A stretch of 64,000 nucleotides of DNA from contig OY811971.1 in NCBI GenBank assembly GCA_963681505.1, positions 10,225,991-10,289,990 on the forward strand. Reading direction: 5' to 3'. Position numbers and translations under genes: made by a program. Each line of letters begins with the position of its first letter. Positions within the stretch are counted from its first letter, which is position 1. A model generated the notes under the pieces. The model worked only from the letters and a program-made list of their open reading frames with translations. It did not search any database and was not told where the DNA came from. Source of the stretch: Eunapius fragilis. Lineage: Eukaryota; Porifera; Demospongiae; Spongillida; Spongillidae. Below are positions 44,824 to 54,449 of this stretch, in pieces.

Positions 44824-45828
44824 ATGAACATGAACTCTAACAATTGCTCGTTGCCGTTTGACTTGAAAACGTACAAGACGATAGCCGCGGTGAGAGCGGG
44901 CTCCGGATTTCTCACGTTGACGTTCGCCGTGTTCGCCCTATTCACGGTCGTGCTATTCAAGAAGTACTGTACCTTCTGGCAGCGTCTCATACTATACAGC
45001 AACATTGCGACAGCGCTTTACGGGCTCTCGGTAGTGGTACTGAGAGTGGACTACTTTCAAACTAACACCTCGACTGAAGGATTCTGCGTGTTTGCTGGGT
45101 TTTTCCACCAGTACTCAACATGGACATTATTTATGTCCATCTTGTGCTACCATTTGAGCCTATGCACAAAGGTTGTATTTCAGAAAGACCTGTCCCGTCT
45201 CGAAGTGCCGTATTTTATCTTGATTTTCCTCTTGCATCTCACGTTTAACTGGATACCTTTCCTTGGCCCGACATACGGACTGGCAGGAGCGTGGTGCTGG
45301 ATCCGCGAGACGAACGACAACTGTAGTATATCTGTTTTCGGCATCGCCTTGAGGTCCGCAATATGGTACGTCCCGTTTCATTCCGTGATGTTCACCGTGT
45401 TGATCGGTTACGTGGTAAGTTGGATAACGGCCAGGCGCCGAAGGAAGCTCTGGGAAGGAATATATGACGCCGACCTGATCGAGCGCAAGAGGGAGCTGCA
45501 GTCTGACCTGACTATCCTGCTGGGCGTGCCCCTTGTGCTCATCCTCATCAACGTACCGTCGGACGTGAACGCGATCCACGACTACATCTATCCCCGTAAT
45601 CCTCTGCTTACCTTCTGGATACTCCACGCCTTCTTCTCCCCAATGCCCTTCGGTATTCTCGCCCTGCTGTTCACGTTGGACAGGGATACACGCCAGAAAC
45701 TCAACGTCAGACACATGAGAAAGGCAATTCGTGCTCTCTGTAGCTCAACACCAGTGCACGAATATCATATTGGCTTCAATGTTGACCTCACTGGCAGCAG
45801 CAACTACAATGCAATATTGGTCACATAG
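44824..45828 (+). CDS. cAMP-receptor-like seven-transmembrane receptor, copy 1
   Basis: A single-exon gene of 334 residues starting MNMNSNNCSLPFDLK; the in-frame upstream extension to 44737 has no receptor-like sequence. Seven hydrophobic segments lie at about residues 22-45, 53-74, 93-115, 130-150, 176-205, 228-250 and 265-288. GLAGAWCWIRETNDNCS before TM5 matches the conserved extracellular loop of the Dictyostelium cAMP-receptor/CRL group. ITARRRRKLWEG gives a basic third intracellular loop, and the tail is short. It should signal through heterotrimeric G proteins; the ligand is unknown. It is nearly identical to 50632-51624. Confidence 0.85.
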   Translation: MNMNSNNCSLPFDLKTYKTIAAVRAGSGFLTLTFAVFALFTVVLFKKYCTFWQRLILYSNIATALYGLSVVVLRVDYFQTNTSTEGFCVFAGFFHQYSTWTLFMSILCYHLSLCTKVVFQKDLSRLEVPYFILIFLLHLTFNWIPFLGPTYGLAGAWCWIRETNDNCSISVFGIALRSAIWYVPFHSVMFTVLIGYVVSWITARRRRKLWEGIYDADLIERKRELQSDLTILLGVPLVLILINVPSDVNAIHDYIYPRNPLLTFWILHAFFSPMPFGILALLFTLDRDTRQKLNVRHMRKAIRALCSSTPVHEYHIGFNVDLTGSSNYNAILVT

Positions 45829-45857
45829 TCTGACTTGTTTTAGTGCGAACTATCACT

Positions 45858-46130
45858 ATGTGTGTGGCCCGTGTGTATGCGTGTGTATGTGCATATATAT
45901 GCGCCTGTGTGTCTTTGCATATGCATGTGTGTATGTGCATGTGTTTGTGTGCATGCGTGTATGTGCATATGTGTATGTGCATAAGTGTGTGTATGTGCAT
46001 ATTTGTATGTGCATAAGTGTGTGTATGTGCATGTGTGTATGTGCATGTGTGTTTGTGTGTGTGTATGCGCATGTGTGTTTGTGTGTGTGTGTGTGTGTGT
46101 GTATGTGTGTGTGTGTGTGTGTGTTTGTAT
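45858..46130. repeat. (GT)n-rich microsatellite downstream of receptor 1
   Basis: About 270 bases of interrupted GT repeats with a nested tgtgtatgtgcat unit. The flank at 46130-46205 (gatcatgcggttgcatactg, acgtgcatgtgtcgc) reappears inverted beside receptor 2. Confidence 0.9.
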
Positions 46131-46259
46131 GCCAACCATGCATGCAGATCATGCGGTTGCATACTGACGTGCATGTGTCGCGCGGCTATATAATTATATT
46201 CTTTACTCATTGTATGGGGCAATTCTATCTACATCCTACATGCATGTGATTATATTATG

Positions 46260-46545
46260 CAAGTAATAAAAACATTCTCTATACGAGAAGGTTGGTGGTA
46301 TATAGGAATCAAATTAAGGCGATGGTGGTGTAAAAAGCAAGGGAACAAGGCTTCTGATTGAAAAGGAAAAATGAAATACCTATATTAGCAGCATGTTGTC
46401 GTAGTTAAATGTGCGTGCTAATATAGGTCTGTTTCATGCATTTTTCCTTTTCAATCAGGAAACAAGTAATAAAAACATTCTCTTTGGTGGAATATAGGAA
46501 TCAAAGGTGATGGTGGTGTAAAAAGCAAGGGAACAAGGCTTCTGT
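46260..46545. repeat. Foldback element copy, partial
   Basis: The left arm from caagtaataaaaacattctc through gcttctgattgaaaaggaaa (to about 46372) has its inverted partner only as far as ttttccttttcaatcagg (46441-46458). There it switches to a second direct copy of the arm. It is related to the full palindrome at 48764-49054. Confidence 0.65.
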
Positions 46546-47545
46546 TTGGTATTGTATTTAGTTCTTGACACTTCTAGACCCAGGTAGCAAAAACGTGATC
46601 TTGCGCGATCATGACAGATTTATTTTTGAATCTGCAATTTTGCTCATTAACATATTATATTTCAGTAGTCCCCAGACTACCTCTATTGAGGACCAAAAGG
46701 TTAAAAGCATTGGCAAAAGCGAAGCCATATAATGCATAGGATAATGTCCTAGTCTCACGCTATTATCAGATAAACCATGCACCACTATACTGGCGTTATA
46801 CACACATTTCAAACAGCGCATATTACTATAAAGCGGAGAGAGGCAATATCTACCGCTGTAAATGTTACAGAAACCATTCTTCCATTATAGCGATGTACCA
46901 TAGTTTATGGATCTAACATTTATCCATGCTGTAATGTACCGTTGGTCCTTTCGATCGGTAGCGCGCTTGACATGCACTCTTTGGCACATCTGGCTCTTTC
47001 AACTTTTAGATGCTCGTATGGAATCAGAATTGTCCTTGAAATTGCATGGTAAAACCATCGAATTTAATAACGCTGGTTATTTTTATACCGTTGCGTCATG
47101 AACAGTGTGATAGCTGATGTAACGTGCTATTTGTAGATCAACACCAAATAAGGTACTACTCGCTTCAGCTAATTGCCCGATCGGTTAGGCGTCTAACAGA
47201 CCCCTGAAGATAACCTGCGGACGCATTCTCACGCGATTGGTACGCTTGGCGTGCTTTACAAGCGTTCCTGTCGTGTGTTATGCTATCCCAAAGGAAGAAG
47301 AGGTCGACGACGACGGAGGAGAAATTTTAGGTGGGACTGGGTACGGACGATGGGGCGAGTATTTTTGTTCTCTAAAGTACACCGTCTTGTGACACAGATA
47401 CAACGCAGAACTGCTATCCTTTTTGATATCGTTCGCTCGATTGCCACTAAGAGCGAAGTGACCCGATTCTTGGCTGTCCCGCTAGACATGAGTGCCATTT
47501 TTAATGACATTCATGATACTGCAGGATTCCTATATGGGAACCTAC
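46546..47545 (+). repeat. Segmental duplication block, copy 1
   Basis: Matches 49060-50120 with roughly 10% differences by eye. Shared blocks include gtccccagactacctc, gatcatgacagatttatttt, gtagatcaacaccaaataag / gtagatcaacaccagataag and cattcatgatactgcag. Copy 1 keeps a 100-codon Arg-rich ORF (47251-47553), which is broken in copy 2, so it is probably not a gene. Copy 2 has CAG|GTGAGT at its end, so it could contain an untranslated first exon of receptor 2 (inference). Confidence 0.7.
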
Positions 47546-48099
47546 TCGCGTAGGTTGCGATTACTAGGCATCATGCAGAGATGCCCTAAGGCTAAATAGT
47601 TGTATAGCAGACTGGTTATATATTATATCTGGGCGCGTTAAGTAATTACACCGCGGATTACTTTATGTTTAATATAGTATATACATGCACGAACTACTGT
47701 ACTATAGATCTATATTCATCACACTTCAAATCCTACATAGGACCTACTAACGTAGGACCTACTAACGTAGGTCCTGATTACTATGAGAGAAAAAAAAAAA
47801 CAGCTAATGCATTAATTCTTTGCACTTGTCGGCCGTGCTTTGACCAGCAAACAAGAAGGTTAATTGATAGGTTAGTTTTGTTGTACTTCCTGAGTGCTTA
47901 CAGCTGTATTGAATGTATAATGATAATAAAAGTTTCATCCTCCTCATGCGACGTCCTGGCTTTATATGTTGTGCATGTCCTTTGAGAGCTTGGGGGTTTC
48001 ACGTGCATGAATCCCCGTTTTTCCAGGCATGGTATCAAATGTAAGCTTGGTCTTGATACTTTTGAGGGCTTAATTCCAATGCATATGCACAGTATGCAT

Positions 48100-48660
48100 G
48101 CATGTGCCCTGGTAGTGCTGCGCACATCATCATGATGGCCACAATACAATTGCAAGTATATACGGTGGTGATGAGGATTCCCGCGTCATTCTGACATCCT
48201 TAATTGTACATGTGGAGACCTGTCGTCGAGCATGCACACATAGGGGTTTATGGTGGAAGTTGGCAACAACTGACTTGAGCAGAGGCCGCAGCAAGACCAG
48301 GCGTCCAGCTGATATAATATACTTCCCAAGTTCCCAATCCCCACTGGTGGTATATATATTAACAGCCGCGGCAGCTTTATATATGCCCATCACCTCACCA
48401 CTGACTAAAATCCTATTAGGCCGCGGACCACTGAGACAAGGAAGCTCCAATCCAATGCATCACCTTAAATGCTCTGAACTAGGATGTGTTCCTATATGGT
48501 GATGGAAACATATATGGATGGAGCTTGGGGCAAGGAATTGGAAGCCGCTGCCATCATCTCCACACGTATGCAATTGCCTTCGGGCTTATCACTTCCACCT
48601 GCCGCGCGGCCAAAGTTCATTGTTCTCAATGCGATCTAATTTGAACCCCGTCTGCGCCAA
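48100..48660 (+). pseudogene. Retroelement C-terminal module fragment, heavily decayed
   Basis: The readings VETCRRACTHRGLWWKL, KTRRPADIIYF, PITSPLTKILLGRGPL and LKCSELGC, in changing frames, match ETCRRA, RPADVLI, VTSPL and KCSELGW of the 4550-5101 module. Related, more diverged blocks are at 52000-52460 and 53830-54090, so this fragment was copied together with the receptor region. Confidence 0.5.
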
Positions 48661-48763
48661 TAGCTCCGCCACCATGCATGCATAGATGTATTTGTCACGT
48701 GTTGTGTATATATTGTCTTAAACATTCATTACCATTATTTATTAAAGTAAAAACTTTACCTAT

Positions 48764-49054
48764 ACAAGTAATAAAACATTCTCTATACAAGAAGGTTGGT
48801 GGTATATAGGAATCAAAGGTGATAGTGGTGTAAAAAGCAAGGAACAAGGCTTCTGATTGAAAAGGAAAAATGAAATATATAGACCTATATTAGCATGCGC
48901 CATGTTGTCATATTTAAATATGCGTGCTAATATAGGTCTATTTCATTATTCCTTTTCAATCAGAAGCCTTGTTCCCTTGCTTTTTACACCACAATCACCT
49001 TTGATTCCTATATATCAACAACCTTCTCGTATAGAAAATGTTTTTATTACTTGT
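48764..49054. mobile_element. Foldback MITE (long palindrome)
   Basis: Two arms of about 130 bases are inverted repeats of each other around a short centre near 48910: acaagtaataaaacattctc at the left and the complement, ending ttttattacttgt, at the right. Internal arm landmarks are aggaatcaaaggtgat, aaaagcaaggaacaaggctt and gacctatattagca. It sits at the boundary of the duplicated segment. The superfamily is unknown. Confidence 0.75.
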
Positions 49055-49059
49055 TTCCT

Positions 49060-50120
49060 AAATTATTCTGGTGGATTTGGTACTGTATTTAGTTCTTGGA
49101 ACGTGCAATAACCCCTTGTAGCAAAAACGTCTACTTGTTCGATCATGACAGATTTATTTTAGAATCTGCAATTTTTGTTGAGGTGTACCATTATACTAGT
49201 CCCCAGACTACCTCCATTGAGGACCAAAGCGTGATAAAGGTTAAAAGCACTGGCAAAAGCGAAGCCAATACATAGGATAAATGTATACCCTAAAGTAAAC
49301 TGATCTCACGCTATTATCAGATAAACCACGCACCGCAATACATGTACATTACCAAATTGACGTTTAATACATAAAGCGGAGGGATCGAGATGCAATATCT
49401 ACCGCTGTAACTATTACAGAAACTATTCCTTTCATTTTAGCGATATACCACGCATGCTCATAATTTATCGATCCAACATTTATCGATGCTGTAACCTACC
49501 TTTGGGTGTCGCTTTGTTGGTCCTTTGACTAGCTCCTTTCAGTACCGCGCTTGACATGCACTCGTTTGGCAGATCTGGCAGCATCTGGATCTTTCCACTT
49601 TTAGATGCTCGAATGGAATCAGAATTGTCCTTGAGATTGCATGGTAAAATCGTCGAATTTGATAACGCTGGTTATTTTCTACCGGTGCGTCATGATCATT
49701 ATGATAGCTGATGTAATGTGCTATTTGTAGATCAACACCAGATAAGGTACTACTAGCTTCAGCTAATTGCCCGATCAGTTAGGCGTCTAACAGACACCTG
49801 AAGATAACCTGCGGACGCATCCTGAAGCGATTGCTATACACTTGGCGTGCTTTACAAACGTTCCTGTCGTGAGTTATACTATCCCGAAAGAAGAATAAGA
49901 AGACGACGACGAGAAATTTTAAGTGGGACTGGGTACGGACGATGGGGGCGAGTATTTTTGTTTTCTAAAAGTACACCGCCTTATGGCACAGAGACGACGC
50001 AGAACTGTTCCCTTTTTTGATATCGCTCGATTGCCACTAAGAGCGAAGTGACCCGATTCTTACACGACTGTCCCGCTAGACGTGAGTGACATTTTAAATG
50101 ACATTCATGATACTGCAGGT
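49060..50120 (+). repeat. Segmental duplication block, copy 2
   Basis: The duplicate of 46546-47545, with several small indels that destroy the Arg-rich ORF. It ends at CAG|GTGAGT (about 50118), a strong donor absent from copy 1 (CAGGATTC). Confidence 0.7.
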
Positions 50121-50631
50121 GAGTTTAAAAACCTATCGTGGCATTATTTAATCAACCGCCAATTTCCGATATACTTCCTCGATGCTGTCTCTACTGCATG
50201 CATGATGACTGTTACTATTTAAATCTATTGTATCTTCGCCCGCAACTTTACAACGTCAAAAATTATCTCCGCTCATATTACATCGATTCTCAGTGATGCA
50301 TCTCAAATTTTTCATTTGAGCCCAATGATGAGAGTATGGGGAAAACTGCATGGCCCGGCCCATTGCTTGGTTTATGGAAGATTAATAGCTTAATGTAGTA
50401 GTCTGTAGCCGGCTTGTTTTGTGGCAATGACCTAATGACCTTTTGCATGACATTGTTATTGGTAACTCTCCTAAAGGCAACTGTGAATCCACATGCACGT
50501 TGAGTTTAGGAGAGTCCCCAATAACTATGAACTTAGTGTAATTTACACAGGTGGACTTGAATAAACAAATAACAATTAAATTTATTCATAGCACACATTA
50601 ATACATTAATACGTCTGTGTACAGAACGAAC
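50121..50631. other. Upstream region of receptor 2
   Basis: AT-rich, without ORF. A short hairpin-like pair, ggtaactctcctaaaggcaa and gagtttaggagagtcccc, occurs at 50460-50520. No recognisable core promoter element. Confidence 0.4.
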
Positions 50632-51624
50632 ATGAACTCTTCCAATTGCTCCTTGCCGTTTGACTTGAAAACGTACAAGACGATAGCCGCGGTGAGAGCG
50701 GGCTCCGGATTTCTCACGTTGACGTTCGCCGTATTTGCCCTGTTCACGGTCGTGCTATTCAAGAAGTACTGTACCTTCTGGCAGCGTCTCATACTATACA
50801 GCAACATTGCGACAGCGCTTTATGGGCTCTCGGTAGTGGTACTGAGAGTGGACTACTTTCAAACTAACACCTCGACTGAAGGATTCTGCGTGTTTGCTGG
50901 GTTTTTCCACCAGTACTCAACATGGACATTATTTATGTCCATCTTGTGCTACCATTTGAGCCTATGCACAAAGGTTGTATTTCAGAAAGACCTGTCCCGT
51001 CTCGAAATGCCGTATTTCATCTTGATTTTCCTCTTGCACCTCACGTTTAACTGGATACCTTTCCTTGGCCCGACATACGGACTAGCAGGAGCGTGGTGCT
51101 GGATCCGCGAGACGAACGACAACTGTAGTATATCTGTTTTCGGCATCGCCTTGAGGTACGCGATATGGTATGTCCCGTTTCATTCCGTGATGTTCACCGT
51201 GTTGATTGGTTACGTGGTGAGTTGGATAACGGCCAGGCGCCGAAGGAAGCTCTGGGAAGGAATATATGACGCCGACCTGATCGAGCGCAAGAGGGAGCTG
51301 CAGACTGACCTGACGTTCCTGCTGGGCGTGCCCCTTGTGCTCATCCTCATCAACGTACCGTCGGACGTGAACGCGATCCACGACTACATCTATCCCCGTA
51401 ATCCTCTGCTTACCTTCTGGATACTCCACGCCTTCTTCTCCCCAATGCCCTTCGGTATTCTCGCCCTGCTGTTCACGCTGGACAGGGATACACGCCAGAA
51501 ACTGAATGTCAGACACATGAGAAAGGCAATTCGTGCTCTCTGTAGCTCAACACCAGTGCACGAATATCATATTGGCATCAATGCTGACCTCACTGGCAGC
51601 AGCAACTACACTGCAATATTCTGA
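50632..51624 (+). CDS. cAMP-receptor-like seven-transmembrane receptor, copy 2
   Basis: Single exon, 330 residues, starting MNSSNCSLPFDLKTYK at the first ATG (50632). It has the same topology and motifs as receptor 1 (GLAGAWCWIRETNDNCS, ITARRRRKLWEGIYDADLI). I count about ten substitutions, for example Val to Met before TM4, Ser to Tyr in TM5 and Ile to Phe in TM6. An 11-base deletion just before the stop shortens the tail from NAILVT to TAIF. The close identity implies recent duplication or gene conversion. Ligand and coupling unknown. Confidence 0.85.
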   Translation: MNSSNCSLPFDLKTYKTIAAVRAGSGFLTLTFAVFALFTVVLFKKYCTFWQRLILYSNIATALYGLSVVVLRVDYFQTNTSTEGFCVFAGFFHQYSTWTLFMSILCYHLSLCTKVVFQKDLSRLEMPYFILIFLLHLTFNWIPFLGPTYGLAGAWCWIRETNDNCSISVFGIALRYAIWYVPFHSVMFTVLIGYVVSWITARRRRKLWEGIYDADLIERKRELQTDLTFLLGVPLVLILINVPSDVNAIHDYIYPRNPLLTFWILHAFFSPMPFGILALLFTLDRDTRQKLNVRHMRKAIRALCSSTPVHEYHIGINADLTGSSNYTAIF

Positions 51625-51776
51625 CTTGTCTTAGTGCGAACTATCACTATATATATTACATGTATGCGCATAATAGTGTGCGTGCATGTGCGTATACGTT
51701 TGCACAGTAAAGAATACAGATATGGCCGCGACACACGTCAGTATGCATGCAACCGCATGATCTGGTTGGCACACAC

Positions 51777-51851
51777 ATGTACACACGCACACACACACAC
51801 GCACGCACACACACACACGCACGCACACACACGCACACACGCACACACACG

Positions 51852-51883
<32 letters not shown>
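51777..51883. repeat. (CA)n-rich microsatellite downstream of receptor 2
   Basis: About 100 bases of CA repeats with regular cacacgcacgcacac interruptions. It lies in inverted orientation relative to the equivalent array of receptor 1. Confidence 0.9.
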
Positions 51884-51885
<2 letters not shown>

Positions 51886-51989
51886 TACCCATAGTGCACA
51901 AACTAGATTATTACGTCATGCAGTGTCCAAGTTAAAAAAACAACCAGCTCTTTCTTTGGACTTACTTGACCTGCAAACAAGGAGGTTAA

Positions 51990-52460
51990 TTGATAGGTCA
52001 ATGTTAACTGTTGTACTTACTGAGTGTACTTCTGAGGGCGTCCGATGTGCAGTGTGCCCTGGTATCATGCTGTATGCACATGATAAGATGAGCTTAGTCA
52101 CCATATACAGTTGCAAGAGTCGTCGAGCACATGCCCATAGGAGTTATGGTGGAAGTTGGCAACAACTTGAGTAGAGGCAGGTGATATAGTACTTCCCAAC
52201 TGCTGGTTTGTAACAGCAGCTTTAGATGTGCCCATCACCTCAAAAATAAAATCCTATTACTTGGTTGAAAGCGGGAGTGATGTGCCCAGACCAGGAAGCA
52301 CCAATCTACCAATGCATGACCTTAAATGCTCCGGGGTCGGTATGTGTCCTATATATCAATCTACGCTACAATTAACCATATTGCCTTCTGACTTCTCACT
52401 CCCACTTGCCGGTCAAAGTTCATTGTTATCAATGACAAGTGTATGGCCGGTTGAATTTTA
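51990..52460 (+). pseudogene. Retroelement-module remnant, copy beside receptor 2
   Basis: Blocks such as gtatgcacatgataagatga, cataggagttatggtggaag and aaaataaaatcctattactt are shared with 53830-54090. Weak translated similarity to the nuclease-like module (DVPIT, LKCS) suggests it descends from the same family as 48100-48660. No intact ORF. Confidence 0.4.
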
Positions 52461-52469
52461 ACCCCGTCA

Positions 52470-53243
52470 GTAACTTTACCTGTTTTAATAAAACCTATCG
52501 TGGTATTTCCACTTAATTTAACTGCAACACTTCCTCGATGCTGTCCTTCACTGACTGCTACTATTCTATATAATTACATCTTCGCAACAATACAACGCTT
52601 TTCCTGTCAATTATCTCTGCTAGTACTAGTATTAAATCGATTATGCATGATGCATCACATCATTTGAGCCCTCTGCAATTGATTTTGAGGGCTCGTGTTT
52701 ACATATTTCTCAATAATAGTGATGAGAGTAAGGGACAAACTGGCCCTGATTGCTTGGCTTAGGTCTTGAATTATTAATGTAGTTTGACTATAGCTTGTTA
52801 TGTTACATGGTGCTACTGTATATTTAAAAAATACAGTGCAGAGGACCAGGTGGCCATTGGGTGGTGGCTGCATGCGGTATGACACATCTGCACGCATGGT
52901 TACAAACTCCATGACGGACAGACTAATGCGTGCGTAAAATATGAGTAGTAGAGGACACAAGCCTTTCGCTGCAACGATACCATATTACTACCGAGCTTTT
53001 TAAGAACAATACATTTGTCTGTGTGAACGTACCCCTTCAACATCACCACGCTCCAATCCATAATTGGTACAGTGTCCAGCAAAATCACCCTTCTGGATAG
53101 TTTTTCAAGTTTTTTCATTTTCCGTGAACCCCATGGAGATTTTATCAAATGGTTCTTACGCATCCTAGATTAGACTATCCATCATAAAGTTATTAGGCAC
53201 TGAGTTTATAATAAACCATACATTTCAATGCGAGCGTTACATT
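52470..53243. other. Spacer, no supported gene
   Basis: An 87-codon minus ORF (52900-53163; KMKKLEKLSRRVILLDTVPI) has no recognised family or splice sites that I can support. Otherwise AT-rich. Confidence 0.4.
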
Positions 53244-53562
53244 CAGTGGCGGTTACGGGGGGAGGGGGGGGGGGGGGGGGGGGGGGCAACTGGGTTATGC
53301 CGCCTCCCCCCCGCCAAGTTAGAAATTAAATATTCATAGCAACAAGGAGCGCTGGAGCGGTGTCTTACGTCGCGCTGATGATATAAATACAACGAAAACG
53401 CGCCGAAGTAACATGATAACAGTAAAATGCGGCTGGGGCTTCGAGACCCCGGATACATCTTCCTCTTTTACGCGCAAACCATGATAATAAACGCCCCTCC
53501 CCTTTGATCCCCCCCCCCCCCCCCCCCCCCCCCATCGCAAAAAAATTCTGGGTCCGCCCCTG
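53244..53562. mobile_element. hAT-like MITE with long G/C runs
   Basis: The ends CAGTGGCGG...GGGG and, inverted, CAGGGGCGGACCCAGA are of the CAGGGGCGGATCCAG type common in hAT-like MITEs. Both sides are flanked by ACATT (53239-53243 and 53563-53567). A G run follows the left end and a C run precedes the right end. No transposase. Confidence 0.55.
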
Positions 53563-53829
53563 ACATTTCTTTAGCTTGTCCGGGAAAATTTGGTAAAGTA
53601 TCATAAGAATGATTTTTCTGCACACTGTCCCAATTATTGATTCATTTTTTTTTTATGTCAACGCGTTCTAAACCATTGAAATCAATCCTCGATCTAGGAC
53701 AGCACCTATCTATGCATGCATCCCTTCATCACCAACATCACCGCCACCTTTTATGGTAAAGACAAACATCATTTGTTATTGGGAAATCTCCTCAGGTCAA
53801 CGTATATGGATCCACACGTTGACTTTAGG

Positions 53830-54100
53830 AGAGTGCTGTATGCACATGATAAGATGAGCTTGGTCACCATACAGTTGCAAGAGAGGTCTCCCATCATAAT
53901 AAATTTAGGGACATCCTTGTGGAGACCTGTCGTTGAGCACATGCTCATAGGAGTTATGGTGGAAGTTGACAACAACTTGTGTAGAGACCACCCATGCAGG
54001 TGATATAGTACTTCCCAACTGCTGGTTGTAACAGCAGCTTTAGATGTGCCCATCACCTCAAAAATAAAATCCTATTACTTGGTTGAAATCAAGCGAGAAC
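53830..54100 (+). repeat. Further copy of the receptor-flank remnant
   Basis: Nearly the same as 52060-52270: tgctgtatgcacatgataag, gagttatggtggaagttg and atagtacttcccaactgctg. It is a third copy of this flank in the duplicated region. Confidence 0.6.
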
Positions 54101-54216
54101 CCAACCAATCAAACCCAAGCAGGTAGGTAAGTCACCTCGCCACGACAACCCAGAGGCGGCTGCGTCATCAATCTCACCCCCGTCATTGGCCAGCCCCTCC
54201 CCCCTCCTGTCCTCAG

Positions 54217-54372
54217 GGACCACACCCTGGTAGCCCAGTGCATCCTCATCCTCCGTGGCCCCAGGCTATCAGACAGGAAACAGCCCGTGTTTGATTCCAT
54301 GGTGAGGGAGGTGTTTGTAGGCTGTGGGAAACACAGAGGTGGGGTGGTGACGGAAAAGCTTATTTGTGACAG
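54217..54372 (+). other. Orphan exon candidate before the giant minisatellite
   Basis: Between cctcag and ACAG|GTATGG lies a 156-base open stretch reading DHTLVAQCILILRGPRLSDR then KQPVFDSMVREVFVGCGKHR and GGVVTEKLICDR. It has amino-acid composition and splice sites like a real exon. I cannot name the family. The array would lie in the following intron. No further exons of this gene are recognised in the window. Confidence 0.35.
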
Positions 54373-54449
54373 GTATGGTCCTTTGCGACTGGAAAGTTTA
54401 TGTGACACGGATGGTGAAGGTCGGTTATACAGTATGGATAAGTTGGTGA

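Noticed and set aside
45160-45714. 184-codon minus ORF inside receptor 1
   Set aside because: Shadow of the receptor; the plus frame has seven hydrophobic segments and is conserved in the second copy.
45731-46249. Cys/Val- and Thr/His-rich ORFs around GT/CA repeats
   Set aside because: They are translations of microsatellites; the same applies at 31622-31922, 40410-40731, 51631-51901 and 61607-61700.
47160-47240. tRNA-like stretch (cccgatcggttaggcgtcta)
   Set aside because: Superficial D-arm resemblance only; I could not complete a cloverleaf with a TψC arm, and the duplicate at about 49765 has diverged freely.
47251-47553. 100-codon Arg-rich ORF
   Set aside because: The duplicate at about 49830-50120 is frameshifted and shows no preference for synonymous change, so the frame is probably fortuitous.
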